Source: Ruminococcaceae bacterium AM07-15
GTDB taxonomy: Bacteria > Bacillota > Clostridia > Oscillospirales > Butyricicoccaceae
Assembly: GCA_003477405.1 (NCBI GenBank)
Contig: QUDE01000011.1
Coordinates: 32,856 to 94,086, forward strand
Length of the DNA stretch: 61,231 nt
Direction of reading: 5' to 3'
This document shows positions 53,229 to 61,231 of the stretch, one piece after another. The translations under genes were made by a program, and so were the position numbers. Every line of letters starts with the position of its first letter. Position 1 is the first letter of the stretch. The notes below the pieces were generated by a model that saw nothing but the letters and a program-made list of their open reading frames with translations, was not told the origin of the DNA and did not search any database.

Positions 53229-54713
53229 ATGGAAAAGTATATCATCGCACTGGACCAGGGTACCACCAGCTCTCGCTGCATTGTGTTTGACAGGGAAGAG
53301 CGCGTCGTGGCCATGGCCCAGAAGGAGACCACCCAATTCTATCCCCAGGCCGGATGGGTGGAGCAGGACCCCATGGAGATCTATGCCACCATTTCCGGCA
53401 CCATGAGTGAGGCTATGGCCCAGGGGAATATCCGGCCGGAGCAGGTGGAGGCCATTGGCATCACCAATCAGCGGGAAACCACCATTTTGTGGGACAAGGA
53501 GACCGGACAGCCGGTGTACAATGCCATTGTATGGCAGTGCCGCCGCACGGCGGATTTCTGCCGCAAGCTGAAAGAAGAGGGTTTGGAAGACACGGTACGG
53601 GACAAAACCGGTCTTTTGATCGACGGCTATTTTTCCGCCACCAAGATCCGCTGGGTGCTGGACAATGTGCCCTCGGCCCGCCGTCTGGCCCAGGAGGGGA
53701 GACTGCTGTTCGGCACCGTGGATACCTGGCTTTTGTGGAAGCTCACCGGGGGCGCGGTACATAAGACGGATTATACCAACGCCTCCCGTACCATGCTCTA
53801 CAATATCCACACTTTGCAATGGGACGAAGAGCTGCTGAACATCCTGGACATTCCCCAGGAGATCCTGCCGGAAGTGTGTGACAGCAGCGGGGTATTCGGC
53901 ATGGCCCGGCTGGGGGATTGTATGGTGCCGGTGGCAGGTATCGCCGGAGATCAGCAGGCCGCTCTGTTCGGTCAGGCCTGCTTTGAAGAAGGAGACTGCA
54001 AAAACACCTATGGCACCGGATGCTTTTTGCTGATGAATACCGGCAAAAAAATCGCCCGCAGCCAAAGCGGCCTGGTGACCACCATCGCCTGCGGTCTGAA
54101 TGGCCAGGTGACTTATGCTCTGGAGGGCAGCGTTTTTGCTGGCGGCAGCGTGGTTCAGTGGCTGCGGGATGAGATGCGCTTTATTGTGGAAGCGCCCGAC
54201 AGCGAGTATTTTGCTTCTAAAACACCGGACAATGGCGGCGTCTATTTCGTTCCGGCCTTCACCGGCCTGGGAGCCCCCTATTGGGATATGTATGCCCGGG
54301 GCGCTATTTTAGGCCTGACCCGGGGTACCAGCCGGAACCATATCATCCGGGCAGCACTGGAGGCCATTGCCTACCAGTCCAATGATGTGCTGCAGGCCAC
54401 CGCACAGGACAGCGGTCTGCCTTTGCGGGAGCTGCGGGTGGATGGGGGAGCCAGCCGCAACGGCTTTTTGATGCAGTTCCAGGCAGATATCTCCGATATC
54501 GATGTGATCCGTCCCAAGAACACCGAAACCACCGCTCTGGGCGCGGCCTATCTGGCCGGTCTGGCCACCGGGGTGTGGAAGAGCCTGGCGGAGATCAAAC
54601 GGCATAAGCCCATCGACCAGGTTTACCATGCCGCCATGAAAGCGGAGTGCAGACGCAAGAACCTGGAGGGCTGGCATAGCGCCGTGGGACGGGTTCTCAC
54701 CCAGCCCAGATAA
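53229..54713 (+). CDS. glpK: Glycerol kinase
   Basis: This 494-residue kinase phosphorylates glycerol to glycerol-3-phosphate. FGGY family landmarks: '[20 protein letters not shown]', '[17 protein letters not shown]', '[20 protein letters not shown]', '[16 protein letters not shown]' and '[18 protein letters not shown]'. A His in '[14 protein letters not shown]'-adjacent region, often phosphorylated by PTS HPr in Firmicutes, is not obvious. Full length. AAAGGAGC lies before the ATG. Confidence 0.97.
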   Translation: MEKYIIALDQGTTSSRCIVFDREERVVAMAQKETTQFYPQAGWVEQDPMEIYATISGTMSEAMAQGNIRPEQVEAIGITNQRETTILWDKETGQPVYNAIVWQCRRTADFCRKLKEEGLEDTVRDKTGLLIDGYFSATKIRWVLDNVPSARRLAQEGRLLFGTVDTWLLWKLTGGAVHKTDYTNASRTMLYNIHTLQWDEELLNILDIPQEILPEVCDSSGVFGMARLGDCMVPVAGIAGDQQAALFGQACFEEGDCKNTYGTGCFLLMNTGKKIARSQSGLVTTIACGLNGQVTYALEGSVFAGGSVVQWLRDEMRFIVEAPDSEYFASKTPDNGGVYFVPAFTGLGAPYWDMYARGAILGLTRGTSRNHIIRAALEAIAYQSNDVLQATAQDSGLPLRELRVDGGASRNGFLMQFQADISDIDVIRPKNTETTALGAAYLAGLATGVWKSLAEIKRHKPIDQVYHAAMKAECRRKNLEGWHSAVGRVLTQPR

Positions 54714-54728
54714 AAATGGGAAAAGAGC

Positions 54729-54759
54729 TTGACTTGGAGCACGCTCCAGGTTGTATGAT
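54729..54759 (+). promoter_or_regulatory. MerR-type promoter/operator
   Basis: TTGACT (54729-54734) and TATGAT (54754-54759) are separated by 19 bp, and the spacer carries the dyad CTTGGAGC/GCTCCAGG. A long spacer with a central dyad is the signature of promoters activated by MerR-family regulators. A second promoter-like pair follows at about 54786-54813. Confidence 0.72.
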
Positions 54760-54896
54760 GAAGAAAACCTCTCCAGTCTGTCTGTTGCGGAGAAAATCCA
54801 ATCGTGATATACTGGAAAAAAGCCCTTTCGTTCCGCTGTTCCGGGCAGGGATGGCGAAAGGGACATCTGTGTGAGCAAAGGAAAAGGTGAAGTACA

Positions 54897-56024
54897 GTGG
54901 AAAAAGCAAAGGTTTATTTTACGGACATGCGTGCCCTTCCTGGCACCAATCTTCTGATGAAGCTGAAAAAGCTGATGTATGCTGCCGGCATGAACCAGAT
55001 CGATTTTGACGGCAAGTTTGCCGCCATCAAGATCCACTTCGGTGAGCCGGGCAACCTGTCTTTCCTGCGCCCCAATTTCAGCAAAGTGGTGGCAGACACC
55101 GTCAAAGAGCTGGGCGGCAAACCCTTCCTCACCGACTGCAACACCCTTTATGTGGGCCAGCGGAAAAACGCTCTGGATCATATCGATGCCGCTTATGAAA
55201 ACGGCTACACTCCCTTCTCCACCGGCTGCCATGTGATCATTGCCGACGGCCTGAAGGGTACCGATGACATCGAAGTCCCTGTCAATGGCGGCGAGTACTG
55301 CAAGACGGCCTACATCGGCCGGGCCATCATGGACGCCGATGTGTTCATCTCCCTCACCCACTTCAAGGGCCATGAGATGACCGGTTTCGGCGGCGCTTTG
55401 AAGAACATCGGCATGGGCTGCGGCTCCCGGGCCGGCAAGATGGCCATGCACCGGGACGGCAAGCCCTCTGTGGATGCCGAACTGTGCCGTGGCTGCCATA
55501 CCTGCGCCAAAAACTGCGCCAACAACGCCATTACATTTGATGAGAACCACAAGGCCCATATCAACCATGACAACTGCGTGGGCTGCGGCCGCTGCATCGG
55601 CGCCTGCAACTATGACGCCATCTCCAACACCAACGGCAGCGCTCTGGACGATCTGAACTGCAAGATGGCCGAATATGCCAAGGCTGTGGTGGATGGACGC
55701 CCCTGCTTCCATATCAGCATCGTCAACCAGGTTTCTCCCTATTGCGATTGCCATGGCGAGAACGACACCGCCATCATCCCCGATGTGGGCATGTTTGCTT
55801 CCTTTGATCCGGTGGCTCTGGATCAGGCTTGCGCCGACGCCTGCAACGCTGCACCGGTGATTCCTGGCAGCCTGCTGGACGACCGGCTCCATGAGCATGA
55901 TCATCAGGATCATCATGACCACTTTACCGATGTGCATCCCACCACCAACTGGAAGAGCTGCCTGGATCACGCGGAAAAGCTGGGCATTGGCACCAAGGAA
56001 TACGAACTGGTGAAGATCGACTAA
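54897..56024 (+). CDS. DUF362 protein with two 4Fe-4S clusters
   Basis: This 375-residue protein has the DUF362 domain (about 1-185) and a ferredoxin pair: 'LCRGCHTCAKNCANN' and 'NCVGCGRCIGACNYD' (about 198-240). A His/Asp-rich loop is near the C-terminus ('HEHDHQDHHDHF'). It is probably an electron-transfer or metal-related protein. GTG start 54897 with AAAGGTGAAG upstream. A MerR-type promoter lies 140 bp upstream. Confidence 0.88.
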   Translation: MEKAKVYFTDMRALPGTNLLMKLKKLMYAAGMNQIDFDGKFAAIKIHFGEPGNLSFLRPNFSKVVADTVKELGGKPFLTDCNTLYVGQRKNALDHIDAAYENGYTPFSTGCHVIIADGLKGTDDIEVPVNGGEYCKTAYIGRAIMDADVFISLTHFKGHEMTGFGGALKNIGMGCGSRAGKMAMHRDGKPSVDAELCRGCHTCAKNCANNAITFDENHKAHINHDNCVGCGRCIGACNYDAISNTNGSALDDLNCKMAEYAKAVVDGRPCFHISIVNQVSPYCDCHGENDTAIIPDVGMFASFDPVALDQACADACNAAPVIPGSLLDDRLHEHDHQDHHDHFTDVHPTTNWKSCLDHAEKLGIGTKEYELVKID

Positions 56025-56055
56025 GTTTTTGTGTTATCCCATCGGCCAATTTCAA

Positions 56056-56089
56056 AACAGGGTTTGCCTTATGGCAGACCCTGTTTTTT
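56056..56089 (+). terminator. Terminator
   Basis: A 13-bp stem AACAGGGTTTGCC/GGCAGACCCTGTT (one mismatch) is followed by a T-run. Confidence 0.88.
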
Positions 56090-56275
56090 CTTTTTCCAAA
56101 GAGAAAAAAGGACAAGGAGACCAGTAGCCAACCGGAGAGGCGGGCATAGAATGGTATTGTGAAGCGGCTGAGAGATGAACGGCAGACAAAAACAGCGCGA
56201 GACCAAAAAGCCGGAACATTTCAAGGGGCTTCGAAATACTCTGGAGTGAGAATTCTTTTTGGGAGGTAACTTTTT

Positions 56276-56479
56276 ATGGGTTGCAACAACAACTGTAACT
56301 GCGGATGCGGCAACAATGGCAGAGGGTTCTTCTTCGACGGCTGCGAGACTTTCTGGATCGTGGTGATCATCGCCATCGTCATCATCTGGGTACATTATTA
56401 CGGTTCGGGCCACGGCGGCTGCTGCAACGGCTGCTATGGGAACAATATGCCGGACTGCGGCAACAACTGCTGCTGCTAA
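56276..56479 (+). CDS. Cys-rich single-pass membrane peptide
   Basis: This 67-residue protein has Cys/Asn/Gly-rich ends ('GCNNNCNCGCGNNGRGFFF' and 'CCNGCYGNNMPDCGNNCCC') around one hydrophobic segment ('FWIVVIIAIVIIWVHYY'). GGGAGG lies nine bases upstream and a terminator follows, so it is a real gene. It resembles small spore-coat or membrane peptides. Function is unknown. Confidence 0.75.
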   Translation: MGCNNNCNCGCGNNGRGFFFDGCETFWIVVIIAIVIIWVHYYGSGHGGCCNGCYGNNMPDCGNNCCC

Positions 56480-56490
56480 CATACCGCAAC

Positions 56491-56526
56491 AAATGCCCCG
56501 CCTTGCAAAAGGCGGGGCATTTGTAT
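56491..56526. terminator. Bidirectional terminator
   Basis: A perfect 14-bp stem (56491-56504, 56509-56522) with a GCAA loop separates two convergent genes. Confidence 0.9.
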
Positions 56527-57317
56527 TATAAGGAGGCGTCCGGAGAAGAAGCCAAAAAGGTGCGGCACAACGGGCCGAAATCCCGGTAGAGCACAAAGGC
56601 GGCCCCCAACCCCATCCGTCGGGCCCGGTTCAGCTTGGAAGATACGGTGGAGGGATCGTCATACAGCACAAAATAGGTTTCCTGGCCCTGGCGGTAGGTA
56701 AAATAGCGGGCACATAGTTCCTGAGAGAAAAAGCTCACCGGCTCATATTCCCGCTGGAGACGGAAAAACTCCTGGGCGGACAGTGATTCTCCCTGATGAT
56801 TCCGGGCCGGCATGGAAAAGCGGCGGCATTGCCGTACCACATCCAGGGCCAGGCGATGAACCGGATACCGGCGGCAGTACTGCTCCAACATATCGTCGAA
56901 GCTTCCTTCATAGAGAGTGGAAGGCAGAAGATAACAGGCATTGGGCGCCAGGGAGGCCAGTTTTATGGGCACATAATAGGGAATGTTCCATTGATCCAGA
57001 AGGGGAGAGAGGGAGGAAACCAGTTCCTCTGCGGCCGGGCCCTGGGCATCCAGAACCACACCGGAAAAGCGACGGCGGGAACATTCTTCCCGGATCTGCC
57101 GGATCAGGCGGCCTGCGTCCAGAGAAAGGGGCGGCGTGAGCTCTTTGTCGTAAAAACCCAGCAGGCCGCCGGGGCTCTGGGAGTCCGGTCCGTCCCGGCG
57201 CAGCTGGCCTTGCTCTCCCAGGGTGTAGGCCAGGTGGAGACAGGGCATGGATAAGGCGGCCGCAGGGGAAAGATCCTCTCCGGCCGCCACGATGTAAACG
57301 GGCGTTTGTGTCAACAT
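56526..57317 (-). CDS. GH18-like protein (degenerate chitinase/spore-hydrolase fold?)
   Basis: This 263-residue protein has an alternating beta/alpha pattern with 'FSGVVLDAQGPAAEELVSSL', 'TYFVLYDDPSTVSSKLNRAR' and 'RMGLGAAFVLYRDFG', like the end strands of GH18/YaaH-type barrels. The catalytic DxxDxE motif is not visible. No signal peptide is seen. The family is uncertain. Confidence 0.5.
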   Translation of the reverse strand: MLTQTPVYIVAAGEDLSPAAALSMPCLHLAYTLGEQGQLRRDGPDSQSPGGLLGFYDKELTPPLSLDAGRLIRQIREECSRRRFSGVVLDAQGPAAEELVSSLSPLLDQWNIPYYVPIKLASLAPNACYLLPSTLYEGSFDDMLEQYCRRYPVHRLALDVVRQCRRFSMPARNHQGESLSAQEFFRLQREYEPVSFFSQELCARYFTYRQGQETYFVLYDDPSTVSSKLNRARRMGLGAAFVLYRDFGPLCRTFLASSPDASL

Positions 57318-57475
57318 AAAATGGCTTCCCCCTTGTTATTTGCCCATAAAATGTGATACTATCCTTATGAAGAAAACATTTGCGAAAAGCATCCCGGTGG
57401 ATGGGGACGAGACTGCCCTTGGCGTATTTTTATGTGAGGGAAATGGGAAAGATACCGGGGAGAAAAGAGGAAAAT

Positions 57476-58348
57476 ATGATCAAATTTGGTCCGGCGGGAA
57501 ACAGTGATTCCTTCCGCCAAAAGTATAAATCATCCACCGCTGCACCGGGGTGGCTGAAGGAAATGGGCCTGCAGCTTCTGGAGTACCAGTGCGGCCGGGG
57601 CGTGAACCTGGGAGAGGAAACCGGGCGGGCCATCGGACGGAGTGCCCAGGAAGCGGGTATTGGGATGTCGGTGCATTCTCCTTATTTTATCAATTTATCC
57701 AGCGGGGAAGCAGAGCGGCGGGAAAAGAATGTGGGCTACATCCTGCAAAGCTGCCAGGCAGCCCATTGGCTGGGAGCCGATCGGGTGGTGGTTCACTGCG
57801 GCGGCCTTTCCAAGCTGACCCGGGAAGAAGCGCTGCAAAACACTTTCACAGGCCTCCGGGAGATTCTCCAGCGGATGGAGCAGGAAGGCTGCGGCGATGT
57901 TACCCTGTGTGTGGAGACCATGGGCAAGCAGAATGTGATGGGTACACTGGAGGAAGTGGCGGCCATCTGTCAGATGGATGAACGGCTGCTGCCCTGTATT
58001 GATTTCGGGCATTTGAACGCCCGGGAGCAGGGAAGCCTCCGATGTGCAGAAGATCATATGAAACTGCTGGAATATTTGATCTCCCAGCTGGGGAAGGAGC
58101 GGATGCGCCACTTCCATGTCCATTTCAGCCACATTGAATATGGCAAAGGGGGCGAGGTGCGGCACCTGACTTTTGAGGACAAGGAATATGGGCCCTGGTT
58201 CGACGATTGCGCCCAGGCGTTGCTGGCTCTGGATCTGCATCCGCAGGTGATCTGTGAATCGGCAGGGACCCAGGCGGAAGATGCCCTTCTGATGCAGCAG
58301 ATCTATCAGGCCCGGGCCCGGGGAGAAGAACCGGCTGTACGGGCGTAG
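57476..58348 (+). CDS. AP-endonuclease/xylose-isomerase-like TIM barrel protein
   Basis: This 290-residue protein matches endonuclease IV-like metal barrels: 'FGPAGNSDSFRQKYKSS', His in 'RVVVHCGGLSK', Glu in 'LCVETMGKQNVMG', Asp/His in 'PCIDFGHLNARE', 'HFHVHFSHIEYGKGGE' and Glu in 'VICESAGTQAEDA'. It would cleave DNA at abasic sites. ATG 57476 is chosen for the start of homology; a longer frame begins at 57380. Confidence 0.8.
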   Translation: MIKFGPAGNSDSFRQKYKSSTAAPGWLKEMGLQLLEYQCGRGVNLGEETGRAIGRSAQEAGIGMSVHSPYFINLSSGEAERREKNVGYILQSCQAAHWLGADRVVVHCGGLSKLTREEALQNTFTGLREILQRMEQEGCGDVTLCVETMGKQNVMGTLEEVAAICQMDERLLPCIDFGHLNAREQGSLRCAEDHMKLLEYLISQLGKERMRHFHVHFSHIEYGKGGEVRHLTFEDKEYGPWFDDCAQALLALDLHPQVICESAGTQAEDALLMQQIYQARARGEEPAVRA

Positions 58349-58403
58349 AATGGCAGAATGTTTGAAATCAAGGATATCATTACGGGAAAGTGGGGAATGA
58401 TAT

Positions 58404-59483
58404 ATGGAACAGACAAGATTGGAAAAAATCGCAGCAATGGTGAAAAAGATGCCGGTGGAAGCGGTGCTCATTACATCGCCGGTGAACCGGCAGTATGCCA
58501 CCACCTTTCCTTCCAGCGCCGGGGCCTGCCTGGTCACAGAGCAGGGGGATGGGTATTTCTTCACAGACTTCCGCTATATTGAAGCGGCGGAGAAAGCGGC
58601 GGCGCCCCAGGGGTATCAGGTGCAGATGGTGACAGGCGGGGATTATATGACCCCTCTGGCCGCTTTGCTGAAAAAGCACCAGGTAAAGACCCTGGGATAT
58701 GAGGACCGGCGGATGTCGGTGTCGGCCTATCATCAGTATGAGCAGGCTTTGCCCTGCCGTCTGACTCCTCTGGGCGGACGGCTGGAAGAAGTGCGCCAGG
58801 TGAAGGAAGAAGGGGAAGTGGAGTGCATTGTCATCGCCCAGCGGATGGCCGAGGCTGCCTTTGAGGAGCTGCTGCCCATGATCCGTCCGGGCGTGACAGA
58901 AAAGCAGCTTGCAGCAGAGCTGAATTATCGGATGCTCTGCCATGGGGCTGAGGGGATGAGCTTTGATATCATCGCCGTCAGCGGTCCCAATTCCTCCATG
59001 CCTCATGGCGTTCCGGGAGAACGGCAGGTGCAGAAGGGAGATTTCATTACTTTTGACTTTGGGGCCCTGTACAAAGGCTATCACTCCGACATGACCCGCA
59101 CCGTGGCAGTGGGAGAGGTCAGCGAAGAAATGCGCCGGGTGTATGACACGGTGCTGCGGGCCAATGTTACTTGCTGCCAGGAGATGAAAGCCGGGTGCAT
59201 CGGCGGGGATATCCACCAGTTGGCTCTGGATATCATCAGCAAAGAAGGATATGGGGAGTATTTCCAGCATGGATTGGGTCACAGCGTGGGCCTGGAGATC
59301 CATGAAGATCCCCGGGCCAGCCTGAATGGAACGGCCAGGTTGGAGTGCGGCAATGTGCTCACGGTGGAACCGGGCATTTATCTGCCGGGGAAATTTGGTG
59401 TGCGCATCGAAGATATGATCTGGCTCAGCCCTGATGGTCCCAAAAATCTCACCAACACCCCCAAGGAACTTCTGATTTTGTAG
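58404..59483 (+). CDS. M24-family Xaa-Pro aminopeptidase
   Basis: This 359-residue metallopeptidase has the creatinase N-domain and the pita-bread C-domain with metal ligands in 'TFDFGALYKGYHSDMTRT', 'QHGLGHSVGLEIHEDP' and 'LTVEPGIYLPGKFGVRIED'. It removes N-terminal residues before Pro. Its position directly upstream of efp is common in Firmicutes. Confidence 0.93.
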   Translation: MEQTRLEKIAAMVKKMPVEAVLITSPVNRQYATTFPSSAGACLVTEQGDGYFFTDFRYIEAAEKAAAPQGYQVQMVTGGDYMTPLAALLKKHQVKTLGYEDRRMSVSAYHQYEQALPCRLTPLGGRLEEVRQVKEEGEVECIVIAQRMAEAAFEELLPMIRPGVTEKQLAAELNYRMLCHGAEGMSFDIIAVSGPNSSMPHGVPGERQVQKGDFITFDFGALYKGYHSDMTRTVAVGEVSEEMRRVYDTVLRANVTCCQEMKAGCIGGDIHQLALDIISKEGYGEYFQHGLGHSVGLEIHEDPRASLNGTARLECGNVLTVEPGIYLPGKFGVRIEDMIWLSPDGPKNLTNTPKELLIL

Positions 59484-59553
59484 CTTTTTCTGTGGGAAAA
59501 GAAAGTCCTTTTGAGAAAGTTATGAAAAAACCACAGCATTTACATTGAAATAC

Positions 59554-59582
59554 TTGCAAAATCCGGCATAGTAGGATAGAAT
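59554..59582 (+). promoter_or_regulatory. Promoter of efp
   Basis: TTGCAA (59554-59559) and TAGAAT (59577-59582) are 17 bp apart, 38 bases before the efp start. Confidence 0.7.
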
Positions 59583-59619
59583 GTCTCTGTTAAAATATTG
59601 ATACAATGGAGGAGCACGA

Positions 59620-60183
59620 ATGATTTCAGCAGGCGATTTTAGAAATGGCGCAACTTTTGAATTGGACGGGCAGGTTCTGCAGGTTGTGGAATTCCAGCAT
59701 GTGAAGCCCGGCAAAGGTGCAGCTTTTGTCCGTACAAAGTGCAAGAATGTGATCACCGGGGCCGTGGTGGAGCGTACTTTCAGCCCCACCGATAAGTTTG
59801 AGCAGGCCTTCGTGGAGCGCCGGGATATGCAGTATCTCTACAACGACGGCGATCTGTATTACTTCATGGACACTGAGACCTATGATCAGATGCCCATCAA
59901 TGCCGACAAGCTGGGCGACAACTTCAAGTTTGTCAAGGAGAACATGATCGTCAAGGTGCTGTCCTATAAGGGCAATGTCTTCGGCGTGGAGCCCCCTCTC
60001 TTTGTGGACCTGGTTATCACCGAGACCGATCCTGGCTTCAAGGGTGACACCGCCACCAACACAACCAAGCCCGCCACTCTGGAAACCGGTGCCGTGGTCA
60101 AAGTGCCGCTGTTTATCGACAACGGTGAGAAGATCCGTATCGACACCAGAACTGGCGAATATCTGGAGAGATCCAAGGAGTAA
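59620..60183 (+). CDS. efp: Elongation factor P
   Basis: This 187-residue protein helps ribosomes pass polyproline stretches. It begins '[20 protein letters not shown]' and has the modifiable Lys in '[13 protein letters not shown]'. The C-terminal OB domains end '[20 protein letters not shown]'. Full length. GGAGG lies upstream. Confidence 0.97.
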   Translation: MISAGDFRNGATFELDGQVLQVVEFQHVKPGKGAAFVRTKCKNVITGAVVERTFSPTDKFEQAFVERRDMQYLYNDGDLYYFMDTETYDQMPINADKLGDNFKFVKENMIVKVLSYKGNVFGVEPPLFVDLVITETDPGFKGDTATNTTKPATLETGAVVKVPLFIDNGEKIRIDTRTGEYLERSKE

Positions 60184-60279
60184 TTCCATTTTATGAGCTT
60201 TCCCTTCCGCAGAGCCGGCGGCCGCTATGAGGGAGAGTCTCAAAACCATGGGCGGCTGCCGGAGAAATGGGTGGTTATT

Positions 60280-60717
60280 ATGACACTGACAGAAAAAACA
60301 GCCTATCTGAAGGGTCTGATGGAAGGCCTGAACCTGAAAAAGGATTCCGACGAGGGCAAACTGTTTAACGCCATCATCGATACCCTGGACGATCTGGCTA
60401 TGACGGTCTCCGATATGGACGAAGAGCTGGATGTCATCAACGAAGAGCTGGATGCTGTGGGCGAGGAGCTCACCGATCTGGAAGAGGATATCTATGCCGA
60501 TGAGGACGAGCTGGAGGATGAGGAAGAAGACGACGATGATATTTACAGCGTAGTCTGCCCCACCTGCGGTGAGGAGATCTATCTGGATGAATCTCTGCTG
60601 GATCAGGGCGGTATCAAGTGCCCGGCTTGCGGCGAAGAGCTGGAATTTGATTTCGGCGAGGATGAGTGCGACTGCGGCGATTGTGGCTGCGATTGCGAGC
60701 ACGAAGAGGAGAAATAA
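60280..60717 (+). CDS. CD1247-like acidic zinc-ribbon protein
   Basis: This 145-residue protein has an N-terminal helical domain ('EKTAYLKGLMEGLNLKKDSD'), a highly acidic stretch (about 60-85) and a zinc ribbon ('VVCPTCGEEIYLDE', 'IKCPACGEELEFD'), then a Cys/Asp-rich end. ATG 60280 starts the conserved part. It is a conserved Clostridia protein next to efp; role unknown. Confidence 0.82.
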   Translation: MTLTEKTAYLKGLMEGLNLKKDSDEGKLFNAIIDTLDDLAMTVSDMDEELDVINEELDAVGEELTDLEEDIYADEDELEDEEEDDDDIYSVVCPTCGEEIYLDESLLDQGGIKCPACGEELEFDFGEDECDCGDCGCDCEHEEEK

Positions 60718-60734
60718 CATCCTCTTTCTCTATA

Positions 60735-60773
60735 AAAGGAGAGGCAGGGCGTGGGCTCTGCCTCTCCTTTTTC
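60735..60773 (+). terminator. Terminator
   Basis: A 13-bp stem AAAGGAGAGGCAG/CTGCCTCTCCTTT (60735-60747, 60758-60770) is followed by TTT. Confidence 0.9.
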
Positions 60774-60813
60774 ATCCTCGGGAAAAGAAATGAAAAAAAG
60801 ATGGAGAAAAGTG

Positions 60814-60842
60814 TTGACAAAAGGGGAAAAAGGCGGTATACT
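60814..60842 (+). promoter_or_regulatory. Tandem promoter 1
   Basis: TTGACA (60814-60819), a 17-bp spacer and TATACT (60837-60842), preceded by an A-rich tract. Confidence 0.88.
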
Positions 60843-60919
60843 AACCAAGCTGTCCCGCGAGGGACGGTGAGGATCGGAAAAACCGGTCGGGAACTTCGAA
60901 AAAACTTCGAAAAAAGTTC

Positions 60920-60948
60920 TTGACAAAGGGATTCGGATCTGATAGAAT
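60920..60948 (+). promoter_or_regulatory. Tandem promoter 2
   Basis: TTGACA (60920-60925), 17-bp spacer and TAGAAT (60943-60948). The preceding GAAAAAAGTTC repeats the A-tract of the other two. Confidence 0.88.
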
Positions 60949-61026
60949 TATCAAGCTGCACTTCGCAGGACGCCAACGAAATCAACGGTTCTCGGTTGAA
61001 TCCGAAAGAAACCTTGAAAAAAGTAG

Positions 61027-61055
61027 TTGACAAACGCGAGTGAGTGTGGTAAGAT
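61027..61055 (+). promoter_or_regulatory. Tandem promoter 3
   Basis: TTGACA (61027-61032), 17-bp spacer and TAAGAT (61050-61055), preceded by GAAAAAAGTAG. Confidence 0.88.
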
Positions 61056-61231
61056 AATCAGGCACCACAGCGAGGGACACGGTCCTGAGCGAAGGGTGCA
61101 GGACAAATTAGCACATTGTAAATTAAACAACGCCAAAAGAAACAAGGACCCTGAGAGATTTATTTGAGTTTCGAAAGTAGTACTTTTGAAACAACAAGGT
61201 TTTAAGCTGAGATAAACAGCTCTAAAAAGGC
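61056..61231 (+). other. Leader of a probable rRNA operon
   Basis: No gene is present. The end carries AGCTG/CAGCT (about 61207-61223) and AT-rich leader sequence after three consensus promoters, as found before 16S rRNA genes. The rRNA itself would start past the window. Confidence 0.55.

Noticed and set aside
54309..55970. 553-codon minus-strand frame
   Set aside because: It lies opposite glpK and the DUF362 gene, which carry clear family motifs.

Overview
The window is high-GC, low-intergenic DNA with Firmicutes (Clostridia) gene families throughout: strong GGAGG ribosome sites, frequent TTG/GTG starts, Tn4451-like and Tn1549-like mobile modules, and a chromosomal block with glycerol kinase, M24 peptidase and EF-P. 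It looks like a gut-type Clostridia/Oscillospirales chromosome. The genus cannot be fixed from the sequence alone.

Region 1 (1-17.6 kb) is the tail, host-recognition and lysis end of a P2-like contractile-tail prophage. It runs tape measure, gpX, gpD, gpV, PAAR, gpU, gp25/W, J, I, tail fibre, small genes, CHAP-LysM endolysin and holin. A complete diversity-generating retroelement (DGR) is built into it: the variable repeat VR at the 3' end of the tail-fibre gene (9183-9307), a GGAA-loop hairpin just after it, an Avd-like gene, the template repeat TR (9917-10041), a structured TR-3' spacer, and a DGR-type reverse transcriptase with YMDD and GxxxSQ. TR and VR differ at 12 of 125 positions, and all 12 are adenines in TR. 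The tail gene I is frameshifted. The phage block ends with small minus-strand genes, three palindromic operators, two small DNA-binding proteins and an IS30-type transposase.

Region 2 (about 17.9-24.9 kb) is a Tn4451-type mobilizable element: sigma fragment, HTH protein, MobC, MobA, replisome organizer, DnaC-like ATPase, TnpW and the large serine recombinase TnpX. Its right end lies in a Maff2-type gene, of which only the last 32 codons remain.

Region 3 (about 24.9-47.1 kb) is the transfer region of a Tn1549-like integrative conjugative element (ICE): SLH surface protein, VirB6-like, radical SAM protein, PrgI, VirB4, a frame-disrupted C5-methyltransferase, NlpC/P60 hydrolase, PP-loop protein, DUF4315, DUF4366, topoisomerase III, ArdA-DUF3846, regulators, and MobA/MobC on the minus strand. 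The left part of such an ICE, including the coupling protein, is not in the window.

Region 4 (about 47.1-52.0 kb) is an AT-richer resistance/integration module: a leader peptide with attenuator, an RlmN/Cfr-family 23S rRNA methyltransferase, a sigma factor, an HTH protein, TnpW and a second TnpX-type recombinase.

Region 5 (52.0-61.2 kb) is chromosomal backbone: CBS protein, CmpB-like membrane protein, glpK, a DUF362 ferredoxin protein, a Cys-rich peptide, a GH18-like protein, an AP-endonuclease-like TIM barrel, an M24 peptidase, efp, a zinc-ribbon protein, and three consecutive consensus promoters that most likely drive an rRNA operon starting just past the window.
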